Below, piece by piece: positions 9,119 to 19,022 of a stretch of DNA of 33,369 nt (within the stretch, counting starts at the first letter, position 1; each line of letters opens with the position of its first letter). Source of the stretch: Yokenella regensburgei ATCC 49455 (GTDB lineage Bacteria; Pseudomonadota; Gammaproteobacteria; Enterobacterales; Enterobacteriaceae); NCBI RefSeq assembly GCF_000735455.1, contig NZ_JMPS01000031.1, positions 1 to 33,369 on the forward strand, read 5' to 3'. A model generated the notes under the pieces. That model was not told where the DNA came from. It did no database searches and saw only the letters and a program-made list of their open reading frames with translations. Both the position numbers and the translations under genes were made by a program.

Positions 9119-9766
9119 ATGACTGAACCCCAGATTGAACAGTTGATAAGGCAGATTTTGCAACGCCTTCAGTCGCCTTCATTGCTGCTGGTGACCGCAT
9201 CTGATGGTTACCGTCAGGAGGTGTTCAACCGCCTGCAGCAGTGCGGCGAGCGGTTCTGTGTTCTGGTGGCCAAAGATGTGGCGGATGGGCTGCCGTGGCA
9301 TTCCCTCGGTGAAAATCTCCCCGCCGACGGTGCGCTACCGGCCTTTCGGACGGTCATTGTACCGTTTCTCGATTACCCGCTGGCGGCAAACATCGTGAAT
9401 GGCAACGTGGCCGACACCATCGCCCAGAGGCTCCATGAAGCCCTGTTGGCCGGTTTGCCCGTCCTGGCGCTGCACTACGAGTGCTGCCCGGACAGTGAGC
9501 TAAATCAGCTACGCGGTCTGCAGCGCAATGCGGCCTACTGTCAGCATATTCAGGCCACGCTGGATACCTTGACGGCCTGCGGCGTATCGCTGTGCACCTT
9601 CAATGAGCTGGCGGAAAAGCTCTGCGGCACGACGCCTGCGGTGCCCGACGCGTTGCCCCGCTATCTGACGCTCGGCGACGTGACGGCAAACCCGACGCTC
9701 GCCGCAGCGGCGGGGGCGAAGCTGACCGATGCCGCGCGTGAATTTTTAAAAAACAATAAATCGTAA
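9119..9766 (+). CDS. Uncharacterised probable lumen protein of the cut operon
   Basis: A 215-residue protein of unknown role. Residues 1-18 (MTEPQIEQLIRQILQRLQ) form an amphipathic helix that matches the encapsulation peptides of EutC, EutE and CutF, so it probably sits inside the shell. The remainder alternates hydrophobic strands and helices (SLLLVTASDGYRQEVFN, FRTVIVPFLDYPLAANI, GLPVLALHYECC), suggesting a Rossmann- or flavodoxin-like fold. The C-terminal LTDAAREFLKNN segment recalls flavoprotein-like proteins annotated as ethanolamine or propanediol utilisation proteins in BMC loci (perhaps TIGR02536-like), but I cannot confirm this. It contains several cysteines. It starts 12 nt after cutH and 32 nt precede the first SMR gene, so it belongs to the operon. 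No catalytic motif is recognised. Confidence 0.8.
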   Translation: MTEPQIEQLIRQILQRLQSPSLLLVTASDGYRQEVFNRLQQCGERFCVLVAKDVADGLPWHSLGENLPADGALPAFRTVIVPFLDYPLAANIVNGNVADTIAQRLHEALLAGLPVLALHYECCPDSELNQLRGLQRNAAYCQHIQATLDTLTACGVSLCTFNELAEKLCGTTPAVPDALPRYLTLGDVTANPTLAAAAGAKLTDAAREFLKNNKS

Positions 9767-9798
9767 TCTTACTTTTATGCCCTTATCAGGAGTGAATT

Positions 9799-10209
9799 AT
9801 GTCTTCAAAAGCAAAGTGTTGGCTATGGATGCTGCTGGTTATCGTCTCTGAAACCTCGGCCACTTCAACGCTGAAAATGTTTGATGGTAGCGAGGGGTTA
9901 ACCAAAACCCTGCTGCTGGCGCTGCTCGTGGTGCTCTACTGCGTGTGCTACTACTCGCTCTCGAGGGCAGTGAAGGATATTCCGGTCGGTCTGGCATACG
10001 CCACCTGGTCCGGTACCGGGATCCTGGTCGTTTCCACCCTCGGGATGGTGTTCTACGGTCAGCACCCGGATCTCGCCGCCATTATCGGGATGGCGATTAT
10101 CGCCAGCGGCATCATCATCATGAACCTGTTTTCCAAAATGGGCAGCGAAGCGCACGACGCCACGCCGCCTGTTGAAACCACCACCGCCGACCGTCACGTC
10201 GCCAACTAA
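9799..10209 (+). CDS. SMR family transporter, first subunit of a pair
   Basis: A 136-residue small multidrug resistance protein with four predicted membrane helices. The essential membrane glutamate is present in helix 1 (IVSETSATSTLK). The IPVGLAYATWSGTGI motif of helix 3 keeps the Tyr and Trp that contact substrate in EmrE. Compared with EmrE it carries an extra hydrophilic C-terminal tail of about 25 residues, typical of one partner in paired SMR proteins. Related proteins export quaternary ammonium compounds by proton exchange. In this operon the substrate could be trimethylamine or a choline-like amine, in either direction. That role is inferred from context only. Confidence 0.88.
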   Translation: MSSKAKCWLWMLLVIVSETSATSTLKMFDGSEGLTKTLLLALLVVLYCVCYYSLSRAVKDIPVGLAYATWSGTGILVVSTLGMVFYGQHPDLAAIIGMAIIASGIIIMNLFSKMGSEAHDATPPVETTTADRHVAN

Positions 10210-10226
10210 CCAGGAAGGAATACCTC

Positions 10227-10559
10227 ATGTTTAATCTCGGATTTTTATGGCTGGCGCTGTCTATCGGCTCGGAGATCACCGGTACGTCGATGATCAAAAA
10301 AACCAACGGTTTTAGTAAGCCCGGACCGTCCGTGCTGGTCATCTGCGCCTATGGTCTTTGCTATTTCGCCCTGACCCGCGCCATGAGCACCATTCCGGTG
10401 GGTGTCGCCTACTCGCTATGGTGCGGCTTTGGTATCGTTGGGGTGACGATTTGCTCCATGCTGCTGTACAAGCAGAAACCCGATTTTCCAGCCATTTTTG
10501 CGATGGTGCTGATTATCTCCGGCGGGATCGTGATGAACGTGTTCTCGACTATGGCCTGA
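10227..10559 (+). CDS. SMR family transporter, second subunit of a pair
   Basis: A 110-residue EmrE-like protein with four membrane helices, lying 17 nt after its partner. It has the helix-1 glutamate (LSIGSEITGTSMIKK), the IPVGVAYSLWCGFGI motif with Tyr and Trp, and ends without a tail. Two adjacent, dissimilar SMR genes usually form an obligate heterodimer with fixed opposite topologies. It is the last gene of the cut operon before the convergent eutR. Quaternary or tertiary amine transport is a reasonable guess, since the operon releases trimethylamine and needs choline. Confidence 0.88.
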   Translation: MFNLGFLWLALSIGSEITGTSMIKKTNGFSKPGPSVLVICAYGLCYFALTRAMSTIPVGVAYSLWCGFGIVGVTICSMLLYKQKPDFPAIFAMVLIISGGIVMNVFSTMA

Positions 10560-10565
10560 TACAAA

Positions 10566-10588
10566 AGCGCGAGGGTTCACCTCGCGCT
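10566..10588 (-). terminator. Hairpin between the convergent cut and eut operons
   Basis: A perfect 9-bp GC-rich stem (AGCGCGAGG against CCTCGCGCT) with a 5-nt loop lies in the 37-nt gap between the last SMR gene and eutR. On the - strand it is followed by TTTTG, so it fits a terminator for the eut operon. On the + strand no U-run follows, so it would only be a weak terminator or 3' barrier for cut. Confidence 0.75.
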
Positions 10589-10596
10589 ACAAAGGA

Positions 10597-11640
10597 TCAT
10601 CGTATCCGGCTGTGCAGGGTAGCAGAGGGTTTCTCGGCAAACAGGTGCTGATAGTCGGTGGCAAACTGCCCCAGATGCCAGAATCCCCACTGCATTGCGG
10701 CCGCTTTGACGGTGCAATGTTCTGACCAGGGGCTGACGAGCTCCCGACGCACCGCATTGAGCCGAATGCGTTTCAGCCAGGCGTTCGGCCCGATACCCAG
10801 AATGGTATGAAAGGCGTTTTGCAGGGTACGACGGCTGACATGCATCTGATTACAAAGCGTAAGTACGGTGACCGGTTCGGCCATATTTTCCAGCACCGTT
10901 TCACGCGCCCGGGCAAGTAACCGGCGGTACGACTGGTGGCTGTGGCTTTCAATGACGGGCATTGGCTGTGCCTCTTCCAGCATGGTTGCCATCGCCACCA
11001 GCAGATTATCGCCCAGCACCTTTAATACGCCGGGTTGGTGGAGCATATCCGGAGTCTGGTGCAGACGCTGCAACGCCTGCTGTATGTATTGCCACAGCGC
11101 CTGCTTATGCTGCTGGCGAACGTCGAGGGTTGAACGATGCTGTAACAGCTCCAGCAGATGTTCCGGCTGATGAAACATTGCCGCGTGGCGGGTGAGCATA
11201 GAGGCAGAAAGCACCACCCCCAGAATGGTGTAGTCATCCGGGGTATTCAGTTCAAACTCCTGACCGCCTGGCCGGGTCGCTATCTCCGTTCCGCCAATGG
11301 ACTGGGAGCCGATGAATCCGCTTTCACCCTGCGGGGCCGGAATGCCAAACCAGAAGGCATTTGGCCATACCATACACGACTGGCGCAGCGCGAGGCTGGT
11401 ATGTTCGCGAAAGATTTGCATATCATCGAGCAGAATTTCGGTCAGCTCGCCGTGAAACTTACCGGGGTGCAGCTGATCGTAGAGCTGCTGCCAGGCGGTG
11501 ATCGTACAGGCGTGCTCATAGACATCTTCCGTCGTTCGATGATGTATGCCGCTCAGTTCTGGCACGGGCGCCGCGTTAACCTCGACAGGCAGCGCGTCAT
11601 GACAGAGATGATGGAGATCCGTCTTAACGCTCTTTCTCAT
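10597..11640 (-). CDS. eutR: AraC-family activator of the eut operon
   Basis: A 347-residue transcriptional activator that in Salmonella responds to ethanolamine together with adenosylcobalamin and turns on the eut operon. The N-terminal ligand-sensing part contains the EutR-typical stretches [20 protein letters not shown] and [11 protein letters not shown]. The C-terminal AraC DNA-binding domain has two helix-turn-helix units ([21 protein letters not shown] and [22 protein letters not shown]). It begins 44 nt after eutK, so it can be co-transcribed and self-reinforcing, and it is the last gene of the operon. Similarity to E. coli EutR is strong along the full length. Despite lying next to cut, it is not a cut-specific regulator by sequence. 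Confidence 0.96.
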   Translation of the reverse strand: MRKSVKTDLHHLCHDALPVEVNAAPVPELSGIHHRTTEDVYEHACTITAWQQLYDQLHPGKFHGELTEILLDDMQIFREHTSLALRQSCMVWPNAFWFGIPAPQGESGFIGSQSIGGTEIATRPGGQEFELNTPDDYTILGVVLSASMLTRHAAMFHQPEHLLELLQHRSTLDVRQQHKQALWQYIQQALQRLHQTPDMLHQPGVLKVLGDNLLVAMATMLEEAQPMPVIESHSHQSYRRLLARARETVLENMAEPVTVLTLCNQMHVSRRTLQNAFHTILGIGPNAWLKRIRLNAVRRELVSPWSEHCTVKAAAMQWGFWHLGQFATDYQHLFAEKPSATLHSRIR

Positions 11641-11684
11641 TTCCCCTCCGCCGGGATCAACTCCCTCCCGCTGGCGCCTCCACG

Positions 11685-12191
11685 TTAGTGTTTCCTCATC
11701 CGATAACGGCTGCTTCGCTTACGCAGCGTCCCCGCAAAATACAATTTATCCAGGCGCTCGCGCGCCACCTCCAGCGACCAGTTAAACTGGGCGGCGACTT
11801 CCCCGGCGGTCATGCCCTGCGGGAAGCTTTCGAGAAGCGACAACAGCGCCTGCGTTTCGCCGCTTTCGTCACTCACCTCGCTCTCTTTGCCTTCGGCAGG
11901 CGTACTCCGGCTGAGACCGCGAAACGCGTCGATCATCCACTCCGTATCCGGCTCCGGACGGCCGATAGCTTTCAGGCTAATAACCCGTCCGGCGCGCGTT
12001 GCCGCCGCGCAGCCGGCATCCAGCGCCGCGCGACAGGCTGCCAGATCGCCTTCTATAACCAGCGTCACCTTTCCCGGATCGAGCACTTCGTGATTCAGTA
12101 CCCGGACATTGGCTGACTTCAGCATTGCATCCGTCGCCGCCAGCGCCGCAACCGTCCCTTCTACTTCCAGAAGCCCAAGCGCATTGATCAT
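11685..12191 (-). CDS. eutK: Shell protein with C-terminal winged-helix domain
   Basis: A 168-residue minor shell protein. The first 90 or so residues form a BMC domain ([21 protein letters not shown]). After a charged linker, the last 60 form a small helix-turn-helix-like domain ([26 protein letters not shown], then [14 protein letters not shown]) that is strongly basic and has been suggested to bind nucleic acid. An upstream in-frame GTG at 12197 is possible. The ATG at 12191 is preferred because GGGAGA lies 6 nt before it and the protein then begins like E. coli EutK. It follows eutL by 12 nt. Confidence 0.93.
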   Translation of the reverse strand: MINALGLLEVEGTVAALAATDAMLKSANVRVLNHEVLDPGKVTLVIEGDLAACRAALDAGCAAATRAGRVISLKAIGRPEPDTEWMIDAFRGLSRSTPAEGKESEVSDESGETQALLSLLESFPQGMTAGEVAAQFNWSLEVARERLDKLYFAGTLRKRSSRYRMRKH

Positions 12192-12203
12192 CGGCACTCT
12201 CCC

Positions 12204-12863
12204 TTACGCCCGCTGCAACGGGTTGCGGGAAACATCCAGTACCGCCTCAGCAAACGCATCGCAGGCTGCTTTACAGGCGGCCTGGCTGCCTGTCAGAAAC
12301 GCGGCGGAATAGTTGGTTTCCGACGGCGGTGGAACATAGGTAACAAGTTGTACGTCCGCGGCCTTCAACGCCGCATCAATGCCGAAGGTGGCCTCCAGCG
12401 GCGGCGCCACCAGATAGGCCAGCGGATCCCCTACCTGACACCCGGCGATCCCCGACAGATACGTGCCGGTGCGCGATACTACGTGTGCCAGAAACGCCGT
12501 ATTTTCTGCATCATTGGCCCACTGAAACGCCGCGCCTTGTTCAATTCCGGCCACCATGGCATCCAGCCCGGCGCGCACCTCCGCCGGGTTAGGCCCACCG
12601 AGCATAATCAGCACTTCCCCTGCCGTCGGTGAAGGACCGTTCGCCGCTCCCGCATACAGCGAACGACCGTAAACCACCTCGACCATCGCTTGTTTCGTCG
12701 CTTCATCGGCGGCAATGTAGGTCACGTCGTCGGAGTCCGCAGATATGAGTCCCAGACTGCGAATGTGCGCAGGCAGCTTCAACTCACGGGCAAAATCTTC
12801 ACTCACCGAGGCAATGACGCGCATGGCGGTGACCGACGGTCTGATAAAATCCAGTGCAGGCAT
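12204..12863 (-). CDS. eutL: BMC-T trimeric shell protein of ethanolamine organelle
   Basis: A 219-residue tandem-BMC protein that forms pseudohexameric trimers with a large gated central pore, thought to admit bulky cofactors and to bind ethanolamine as a regulator. It contains the EutL signatures [41 protein letters not shown] and [22 protein letters not shown], the last in the second BMC repeat. The length equals that of E. coli EutL. It lies 11 nt after eutC. Confidence 0.96.
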   Translation of the reverse strand: MPALDFIRPSVTAMRVIASVSEDFARELKLPAHIRSLGLISADSDDVTYIAADEATKQAMVEVVYGRSLYAGAANGPSPTAGEVLIMLGGPNPAEVRAGLDAMVAGIEQGAAFQWANDAENTAFLAHVVSRTGTYLSGIAGCQVGDPLAYLVAPPLEATFGIDAALKAADVQLVTYVPPPSETNYSAAFLTGSQAACKAACDAFAEAVLDVSRNPLQRA

Positions 12864-12874
12864 GTGGCGCCTCC

Positions 12875-13759
12875 TTAGCGGTTAAGTTGGATACCTGAAG
12901 CCTTCTGCTCCAGCATCCGTTTGGCGAGATCAACAATCACCGCCGCGGCTTCTACTGGCGGTGTCCCTCCCTGATGAATATTGGAAATACAGGTCCGGTC
13001 GGCCTCCACGGTGGTTGCCACTCGCGGCGAGTACACCGCATAGCACGACAGGCTCTCCGACTGCCCAAGCCCGGGTCGTTCACCCACCAGCAGAATGACG
13101 ACCTTAGCGCCCAGTAATTCACCAATCTGATCTTCAATTTTCACCCGTCCATAGCGCACAAAGAACGGTGTACCTACGTTCAGCCCGGCCTGCTTCAGAC
13201 CGGAGAGCAACGGCGGCAGGATCTCTTCATAGTTAGCGGTAATCGCATCCGTCGACAGGCCATCAGAAATCACCACCTGGACATCCGGGTTCATGGCACA
13301 TTGTGCTTTCAGCGTTGCAACCGCATCCTGGCTCAGACGGCGTCCCATATCCGGTCGCGTCAGGTAGAGATTTTTGTCATTGATTTCTGAGCGCACCTCC
13401 AGCAGCCCCTGTGCCGCGACCCATGCCTCCGGGACCTCTTTCAGCACCGTGTCTTTCGCACGCGAGTGGTCAGCCAGAAAGCGCAGCAGCGCCTGAGTGC
13501 GCGGCCGGGGTCCTGCACGGCCGCTGCAAACGCGAGCGGCGGTACTACGGCGCAGCTCCGTCAGCACTTCCGCACGATGCGGATGTTCGACACCAATCCA
13601 GGCTTTCGCCTCCGGCGAGCCGAGATCTAACGAGCAGCCCTCACCCACGCAGACGTCACTCACCGGCTGGGTCACAGGCGTCGGTACGGCGGCTGCCGGT
13701 GATGTGCCCATGGTCGCGATCACGCTGCGCACCAGTGCTTCAATTTGTTTTTGATCCAT
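12875..13759 (-). CDS. eutC: Ethanolamine ammonia-lyase small subunit
   Basis: A 294-residue beta subunit of the adenosylcobalamin-dependent lyase that converts ethanolamine to acetaldehyde and ammonia. Residues 1-18 ([18 protein letters not shown]) form the known N-terminal encapsulation helix, followed by a flexible linker to about residue 40. The core includes [26 protein letters not shown] and [22 protein letters not shown]. The C-terminal [21 protein letters not shown] segment lies in the cobalamin-binding half. It follows eutB by 19 nt; the two subunits assemble as a dodecamer. Confidence 0.97.
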   Translation of the reverse strand: MDQKQIEALVRSVIATMGTSPAAAVPTPVTQPVSDVCVGEGCSLDLGSPEAKAWIGVEHPHRAEVLTELRRSTAARVCSGRAGPRPRTQALLRFLADHSRAKDTVLKEVPEAWVAAQGLLEVRSEINDKNLYLTRPDMGRRLSQDAVATLKAQCAMNPDVQVVISDGLSTDAITANYEEILPPLLSGLKQAGLNVGTPFFVRYGRVKIEDQIGELLGAKVVILLVGERPGLGQSESLSCYAVYSPRVATTVEADRTCISNIHQGGTPPVEAAAVIVDLAKRMLEQKASGIQLNR

Positions 13760-13778
13760 TTTTCTCTCCCCCGCTTTC

Positions 13779-15140
13779 TCAGAAGAACAGTGACGGATCG
13801 CCCGCCCGTGAGGTCAGACGACCGTTTGCCATCAAGCCCATTGACTCCAGCCAGCGCTCAAACTCCGGCGACGGACGCAGGTTCAGCAACTGACGCACGG
13901 TGGCGGTATCGTGGAAGGCGGTAGTCTGGTAATTGAGCATAATGTCATCGCCAAGCGGCATCCCCATGATGTAGTTACAGCCCGCGGTGGCGAGTAAAAT
14001 CATCAGGTTTTCATTGAGGTTCTGGTCGGCATCCGCGTGGTTGGTGTAGCAGCAATCGCAGCCCATCGAGATGCCGCTCAGCTTGCCCATAAAGTGGTCT
14101 TCCAGACCGGCGCGAATAATCTGGCGGTCGTTATAGAGGTATTCCGGCCCGATGAACCCCACAACGGTGTTCACCAGGAACGGGTCGTAATGCCGCGCGA
14201 GGCCATAGTTCCGCGCCTCCATCGTCACCTGGTCGGCACCGAAGTTGGCTCCCGCCGACAGCGCAGAACCCTGGCCGGTTTCGAAATATAAGCAGTTATC
14301 CCCGGCAATACGGTTAAACTCTGCGCCCACGGCGCGGGCTTCATCGAGCATCGCCAGCTCAACACCAAATTCTTTTAGCCCCTTCTCGCTACCGCAGATG
14401 CTCTGAAAGATAAGCCCACCGGGGGCCCCACGGCGAATCGCTTCAATCTGGGTCGTGACATGAGCCAGTACGCAGCCCTGCGTCGGAATATTAAATTTGT
14501 CGATAACGCCGTACACGGTATCCAGAACACGGCTTAAGTTGTCGACATCGTCCGTCACCGGGTTAACGCCTATCACCGCATCACCCGCCCCGAAGGAGAG
14601 GCCCTCATAGATTTGAGCAACGATACTCTGTACATCATCACGGGTGTCGTTTGGCTGCAGGCGACAGCTGAAAGTGCCCGGAAGACCGATAGTGGTATTG
14701 GCCTTTTTGATAACCGGCATTTTCTTCCCGCCGTAGATAAGGTCGGCGTTAGAACAAATTTTCGCCACCGCCGCCACCACCTCTGAGGTTAATCCCTTGC
14801 GCGTGAAGGCAATATCGTCAACCGAGGTTTCGTCACTCAGCACGTACTCACGCAGCTCGCTGATACTCCAGTTTTTGATGCGCTGATAGGCGGTTTCGTT
14901 AACATCATCCTGAATCAGCCGTGTCACGCAGTCCTCTTCATAGGGGATAACCGGACTGTTACGAATTTCCCCTACCGTCATTTCCGACAAAACCTGCTTT
15001 GCCGCCACCCGCTCCTGTGAGCTGAGCGCGGCAACCCCGGCCAGTACGTCTCCCGAACGCAGTTCGTTGGCTTTAGCCAGCACCTCTTTTACATCCTTAA
15101 ACTGATAAACATTGCCGAACAATGTGGTCTTAAGCTTCAT
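13779..15140 (-). CDS. eutB: Ethanolamine ammonia-lyase large subunit
   Basis: A 453-residue alpha subunit, exactly the E. coli length, carrying the TIM-barrel active site where the adenosyl radical acts on ethanolamine. Recognisable segments include [43 protein letters not shown] in the first half, and [19 protein letters not shown] and [19 protein letters not shown] in the second. It works with EutC and is repaired by EutA, whose gene lies directly upstream (11-nt gap). No frameshift or missing block is seen, so the enzyme should be functional although no adenosyltransferase gene is present in the operon. Confidence 0.97.
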   Translation of the reverse strand: MKLKTTLFGNVYQFKDVKEVLAKANELRSGDVLAGVAALSSQERVAAKQVLSEMTVGEIRNSPVIPYEEDCVTRLIQDDVNETAYQRIKNWSISELREYVLSDETSVDDIAFTRKGLTSEVVAAVAKICSNADLIYGGKKMPVIKKANTTIGLPGTFSCRLQPNDTRDDVQSIVAQIYEGLSFGAGDAVIGVNPVTDDVDNLSRVLDTVYGVIDKFNIPTQGCVLAHVTTQIEAIRRGAPGGLIFQSICGSEKGLKEFGVELAMLDEARAVGAEFNRIAGDNCLYFETGQGSALSAGANFGADQVTMEARNYGLARHYDPFLVNTVVGFIGPEYLYNDRQIIRAGLEDHFMGKLSGISMGCDCCYTNHADADQNLNENLMILLATAGCNYIMGMPLGDDIMLNYQTTAFHDTATVRQLLNLRPSPEFERWLESMGLMANGRLTSRAGDPSLFF

Positions 15141-15151
15141 AAGTCGTTCCC

Positions 15152-16555
15152 TCAGGAAGGAAATGCGAGTGATTTCACCGTCACCGGCACAACCGAGTCA
15201 CCAAAAAGAGGTGCACCAATGTCGATATAGTCTCCAGCCCGGACGGAAACCTCGTCGATGACCGCCAGTGGGCGTTGCTGTAGCTGTGGGCGCAGTAGCA
15301 TGCCCAGGGCCTTACCAAAATCCTGCTCGGCCACCACCAGCAGCGGATGGGGATTCGGGAAACGCGCGACGAACGCGAGAAGCGCGTCAATGACTATAAG
15401 TAAGGCCGCATAGCGGACCGGGAGCTGCCTGGGAAGGGCCAGCACGTAAGCATCAATGAGCGGATCCAGATCCAGCTGCACCAGCGCCTGTTCCCAGCGC
15501 TCCGCTAGATTTATTTCATCGTGTGGAATGGCCACCGGCAGGTTACGAAGCGGCAACGTAACCCTGGAAAGGGAGATGGTGCTGCCCGACAGCGACAGCG
15601 TATGCGCCCCGGCACCGATTACCGTCGCCCGCACGGTTTGTGCCGGGAGCTGCACGTTCATTTCGCGCAGGCGTGGATGCTCACGCAGCGCTGCCGCCAG
15701 CAGAGGCCCCATATCGCAATAACAGAATGGAGAGGCAGGCGGATGGCGATAACATTCACCCACGCCACCGGAGATAGTAATCACCTCTGGCTTAACCTGC
15801 GCAGGAAGCAACCCGGTTTGCATTAACTGCTGCGCAAGCCCGGATAGCGAGCCCTCAATCACCTCAACAATCAGACTCGCCATCCGCTGTGCAACCTGTC
15901 CCCGCTGTGCAGCGCTCAAGGTTCGGACGTCAACGCCCGCGCCAAAGACTTCATCGACGATCGTCTGCCCCGGACGATGGGCATAAACGACGCGCCCCTG
16001 CTCGTCGGTCTCCAGCAGGCGGCCTCCTACGTTGAGACAGGCGGTGCCAATGACCTTGCCGGCTTCGAACAGCGCGTAGTTTGAGGTGCCGCCGCCAATA
16101 TCAATATTCAACACCCGGCACATTTGCTTTTCCGACAGGCTTTGCGCCCCGGAGCCGTGGCCAGCAATCACCGACTCCAGATGTGGCCCGGCGCTGGCGA
16201 CGACAAAGTCGCCCAGCGACTGCGAGAGCGCCATCACCGCCGGACGAGCGTTGCGGGTTTTCGCGCTCTCGCCGGTAATGATAATGGCGCCGGAGTCTAC
16301 TGATTCGGGTGCGATACCCGCGGCCTGATACTGAGCCAGGATCAGGCTTTTAAGTTCGGCCTCCTTCAGCCCACCCTCTTTATCAACGGGCGTGAAGAAG
16401 ACCGGGCTTTGCCAGCTAATTTCGCGTTTTATGAATTCGTAGCGCGGCACCTGGGACACCGCCGCACGGTTAACTAACTCAAGGCGCGAGAAGATAACCT
16501 GCGTGGTGGTGGTGCCGATATCGATACCCACGCTGAGCAGCTGGCGCGTGTTCAC
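15152..16555 (-). CDS. eutA: Reactivating factor for ethanolamine ammonia-lyase
   Basis: A 467-residue ATPase of the actin/Hsp70-like superfamily that exchanges damaged or cyano-cobalamin from EutBC so that fresh adenosylcobalamin can bind. The phosphate-binding motif GIDIGTTTTQVIFSRLE lies at the N-terminus, and NIDIGGGTSNYALFEAGK and VITISGGVGECYRH follow as the second phosphate and adenosine motifs. The start codon is GTG and overlaps the eutH stop by 4 nt (GTGA), suggesting translational coupling. Sequence and length match E. coli EutA. Confidence 0.96.
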   Translation of the reverse strand: MNTRQLLSVGIDIGTTTTQVIFSRLELVNRAAVSQVPRYEFIKREISWQSPVFFTPVDKEGGLKEAELKSLILAQYQAAGIAPESVDSGAIIITGESAKTRNARPAVMALSQSLGDFVVASAGPHLESVIAGHGSGAQSLSEKQMCRVLNIDIGGGTSNYALFEAGKVIGTACLNVGGRLLETDEQGRVVYAHRPGQTIVDEVFGAGVDVRTLSAAQRGQVAQRMASLIVEVIEGSLSGLAQQLMQTGLLPAQVKPEVITISGGVGECYRHPPASPFCYCDMGPLLAAALREHPRLREMNVQLPAQTVRATVIGAGAHTLSLSGSTISLSRVTLPLRNLPVAIPHDEINLAERWEQALVQLDLDPLIDAYVLALPRQLPVRYAALLIVIDALLAFVARFPNPHPLLVVAEQDFGKALGMLLRPQLQQRPLAVIDEVSVRAGDYIDIGAPLFGDSVVPVTVKSLAFPS

Positions 16556-17778
16556 GACTGGGCCTCCGCTTCCGTTTCCGCCGGAAGATCCTCTTCCTTT
16601 GGCACCAGCAGCATCGCCACGCCAATCGCCGTCACTCCGCCAATCAGCTTGCCCACAATCATCGGGAAGATCATCGCGTTCATGTTGGCCGCCGCGAAAC
16701 CTAAGTGATCGCCAAGCGCAAAAGCGGCAGACACGGCGAAGGCGCAGTTGATCACTTTGCCCCGGGTATCCATCTGCTTCATCATGCCGAACATCGGAAT
16801 GTTGTTAGCCAGCGTCGCCACCATGCCGCCCGCCGCCATGTTGTTGATTTTCAGAACACCACCAACCCGCATCAGCGGTTTTTCAAACCAGCGGGTCAGC
16901 AGCAACACCATCGGATACGCGCCCAGCAGTACGCAGGAGATAGAGCCAATGACTTCGATGGCGCGCATGACTTCGCCGGGCTTGTCGCCGGGTGCCATAA
17001 AGATAGGGTCAAGGCCAGGGATAAGATCCCACCCCAGCAGAAATTTGATAACCGCTGCGGCGAGGCCAATGGTGATTAACGCCACGAGGAATTTGGCGAA
17101 GATCTGGAAGCCGTTGATCATCTTCTCAGGGATAAACTTGAGCCCCAGCGCCACCAGCACGGCAACGATAATTACCGGGATCATGTTCATCAGGATCAAG
17201 GAGAAGGTAAATTCTACCGGCTGACCGTTGATCTCAACGCCGGAGTACATTGCCACCAGGCCCCCGGCGATACAGCCGACGGGAATAGTGACAATACCGG
17301 CCAGCACGCCAAGTGCCAGATAGCGGCGGTCCGAGGGTTCGATAATGCCAAGCGCCACCGGGATAGAAAATACGATGGTCGGTCCCATCATCGCGCCCAG
17401 AATCAGTCCGGAGTACAGCCACGCCGCGACATCACCACCGGCCAGCTCTTTCGCGAGGAAGAAGCCGCCCATATCACACGCCAGCAGCGTACCGGCAAAC
17501 ATCGATGGGTTGGCCCCCAGCATTTCATACAGCGGAATAATCACCGGCCCGAGCAGCATGGCTAATACCGGTGCCAACGCGGTCATCCCGACCATCGCCA
17601 GCCCCAGCGCGCCCATCGCCATAAACCCCTCTTCAAACTGCCCGCCAGACCCTTCAATACTCTTACCAAACTTACCGAGGAAGCGTGCTGAGCCACCAAA
17701 CTGCGACAGGATCCTGTCGATGGCGGCAATCAGCATAAAGAACATCATGATGTACATGATGATTTCATTAATCCCCAT
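16552..17778 (-). CDS. eutH: Ethanolamine permease
   Basis: A 408-residue integral membrane protein, highly hydrophobic with about ten predicted helices, starting MGINEIIMYIMMFFMLIAAID. EutH facilitates ethanolamine uptake when the external concentration is low or the pH is acidic; at high pH the uncharged amine can enter by diffusion. The C-terminus ends in an acidic cytosolic tail (PKEEDLPAETEAEAQS). It lies 32 nt after eutG and overlaps eutA. It is the only dedicated ethanolamine transporter in the window. Confidence 0.96.
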   Translation of the reverse strand: MGINEIIMYIMMFFMLIAAIDRILSQFGGSARFLGKFGKSIEGSGGQFEEGFMAMGALGLAMVGMTALAPVLAMLLGPVIIPLYEMLGANPSMFAGTLLACDMGGFFLAKELAGGDVAAWLYSGLILGAMMGPTIVFSIPVALGIIEPSDRRYLALGVLAGIVTIPVGCIAGGLVAMYSGVEINGQPVEFTFSLILMNMIPVIIVAVLVALGLKFIPEKMINGFQIFAKFLVALITIGLAAAVIKFLLGWDLIPGLDPIFMAPGDKPGEVMRAIEVIGSISCVLLGAYPMVLLLTRWFEKPLMRVGGVLKINNMAAGGMVATLANNIPMFGMMKQMDTRGKVINCAFAVSAAFALGDHLGFAAANMNAMIFPMIVGKLIGGVTAIGVAMLLVPKEEDLPAETEAEAQS

Positions 17779-17810
17779 AGCCTTCCCTCCCTTTCACCGG
17801 AATGACAACG

Positions 17811-18998
17811 TTATTGTGCCGCCGCATACAGCTCGACAATCTGCTCCTGCGTGGCGGTTCGTGGGTTGCTTCTTATACAGGTATCCACCAGCGCGGCTTG
17901 CGCCCAGGCGTGGTAGTGCGCAGGAGTCGCGCCGAAATCGCTCAGCCGTTTTGTCAGTCCTACCGCCGCGATGCATTCACTTACCGCCGCGATAGCGTCC
18001 CGGCAGTCAGATTTCCTGCCGGTGAGTAGCCTGCCGATGTGACTGAACCGTTCGCCGCACACCAGCCGGTTAAACTCCATCACCGTTGGCAGCAGCATGG
18101 CGTTTGCCTGACCATGAGGAATATGCAGCGTGGCACCAGGCTGATGCGCCATGGCGTGGCACAGCCCGAGACCGGCGCTGGAAAACGCCATCCCCGCCAT
18201 ACAGGAGGCAAGCAACATGCTCTCCCGCGCGGCCAGATCGGAGCCGTACCCCACCGCTTTAGGCAGCGATTTGCTCATCAGCGTGATTGCACCCGTTGCC
18301 AGGGAATCGGTTAATGGTGTGGCATTCAGGGCGCTGTAGGCTTCAATGGCGTGGGTTAAAGCATCAACCCCGGTTATCGCCGTAATATGAGCGGGAACCC
18401 CCTCGGTGAGCGCCGCATCCAGAATCGCCACATCCGGCATCAGTGATGCATGCGCGAGCACCTGTTTACGCCCGCTTTGCGCATCGATAATCACCGTGAC
18501 GTTGGTCGCCTCTGAACCTGTCCCTGCCGTCGTCGGTATCGCCATAAGCGGCAGTCGCGGGTGCAGTACGCTCTGTTCCGTTATCTCTGTCAGCGTCTGG
18601 CCCGGATTAGTGGCAAGTAGCGCGACCGCTTTCGCCGCATCCAGTACCGATCCGCCGCCAAAAGCCACCACGCCATCGCACTGTGATCCCTGCAGTTGCA
18701 CCACGGCGGCCCTGACGTCAGTGATACCAGGTTCGCCTACGGGGCACGGCCAGAGGGTTATCGCCAGGCCTTTCATCGTCAGGCTGCGTTCAAGCTCGGC
18801 GGTCATTCCCGCCTGCAGCAAAAAGCTGTCGACCATCACAAACAGATGACGCAGCCCGCGCGAATGCGCCTGCTGCCCGCAGACGCTGAGTGAACCAGAA
18901 CCGTAAATCGTCACCGGGGGTACACTGAACGTTTTCACTCGCTGCTGATTCAGGGCATCGAAAGCCTGAAAGAGCGCCGTTTGCAATTCAGTTTGCAT
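17811..18998 (-). CDS. eutG: Iron-type alcohol dehydrogenase of ethanolamine organelle
   Basis: A 395-residue group III alcohol dehydrogenase that reduces acetaldehyde to ethanol and regenerates NAD+ for EutE. It shows the GGGSVLDAAKAVALLAT motif, the IPTTAGTGSEATNVT motif, and the metal-binding segments TGVDALTHAIEAYSA and CHAMAHQPGATLHIPHGQANA. The N-terminal 20 residues (MQTELQTALFQAFDALNQQR) are amphipathic and may help packing. In E. coli eutJ separates eutE from eutG; here only 24 nt do. Confidence 0.95.
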   Translation of the reverse strand: MQTELQTALFQAFDALNQQRVKTFSVPPVTIYGSGSLSVCGQQAHSRGLRHLFVMVDSFLLQAGMTAELERSLTMKGLAITLWPCPVGEPGITDVRAAVVQLQGSQCDGVVAFGGGSVLDAAKAVALLATNPGQTLTEITEQSVLHPRLPLMAIPTTAGTGSEATNVTVIIDAQSGRKQVLAHASLMPDVAILDAALTEGVPAHITAITGVDALTHAIEAYSALNATPLTDSLATGAITLMSKSLPKAVGYGSDLAARESMLLASCMAGMAFSSAGLGLCHAMAHQPGATLHIPHGQANAMLLPTVMEFNRLVCGERFSHIGRLLTGRKSDCRDAIAAVSECIAAVGLTKRLSDFGATPAHYHAWAQAALVDTCIRSNPRTATQEQIVELYAAAQ

Positions 18999-19022
18999 TG
19001 CTTCCCTCCGCGCCTGCTGGCA

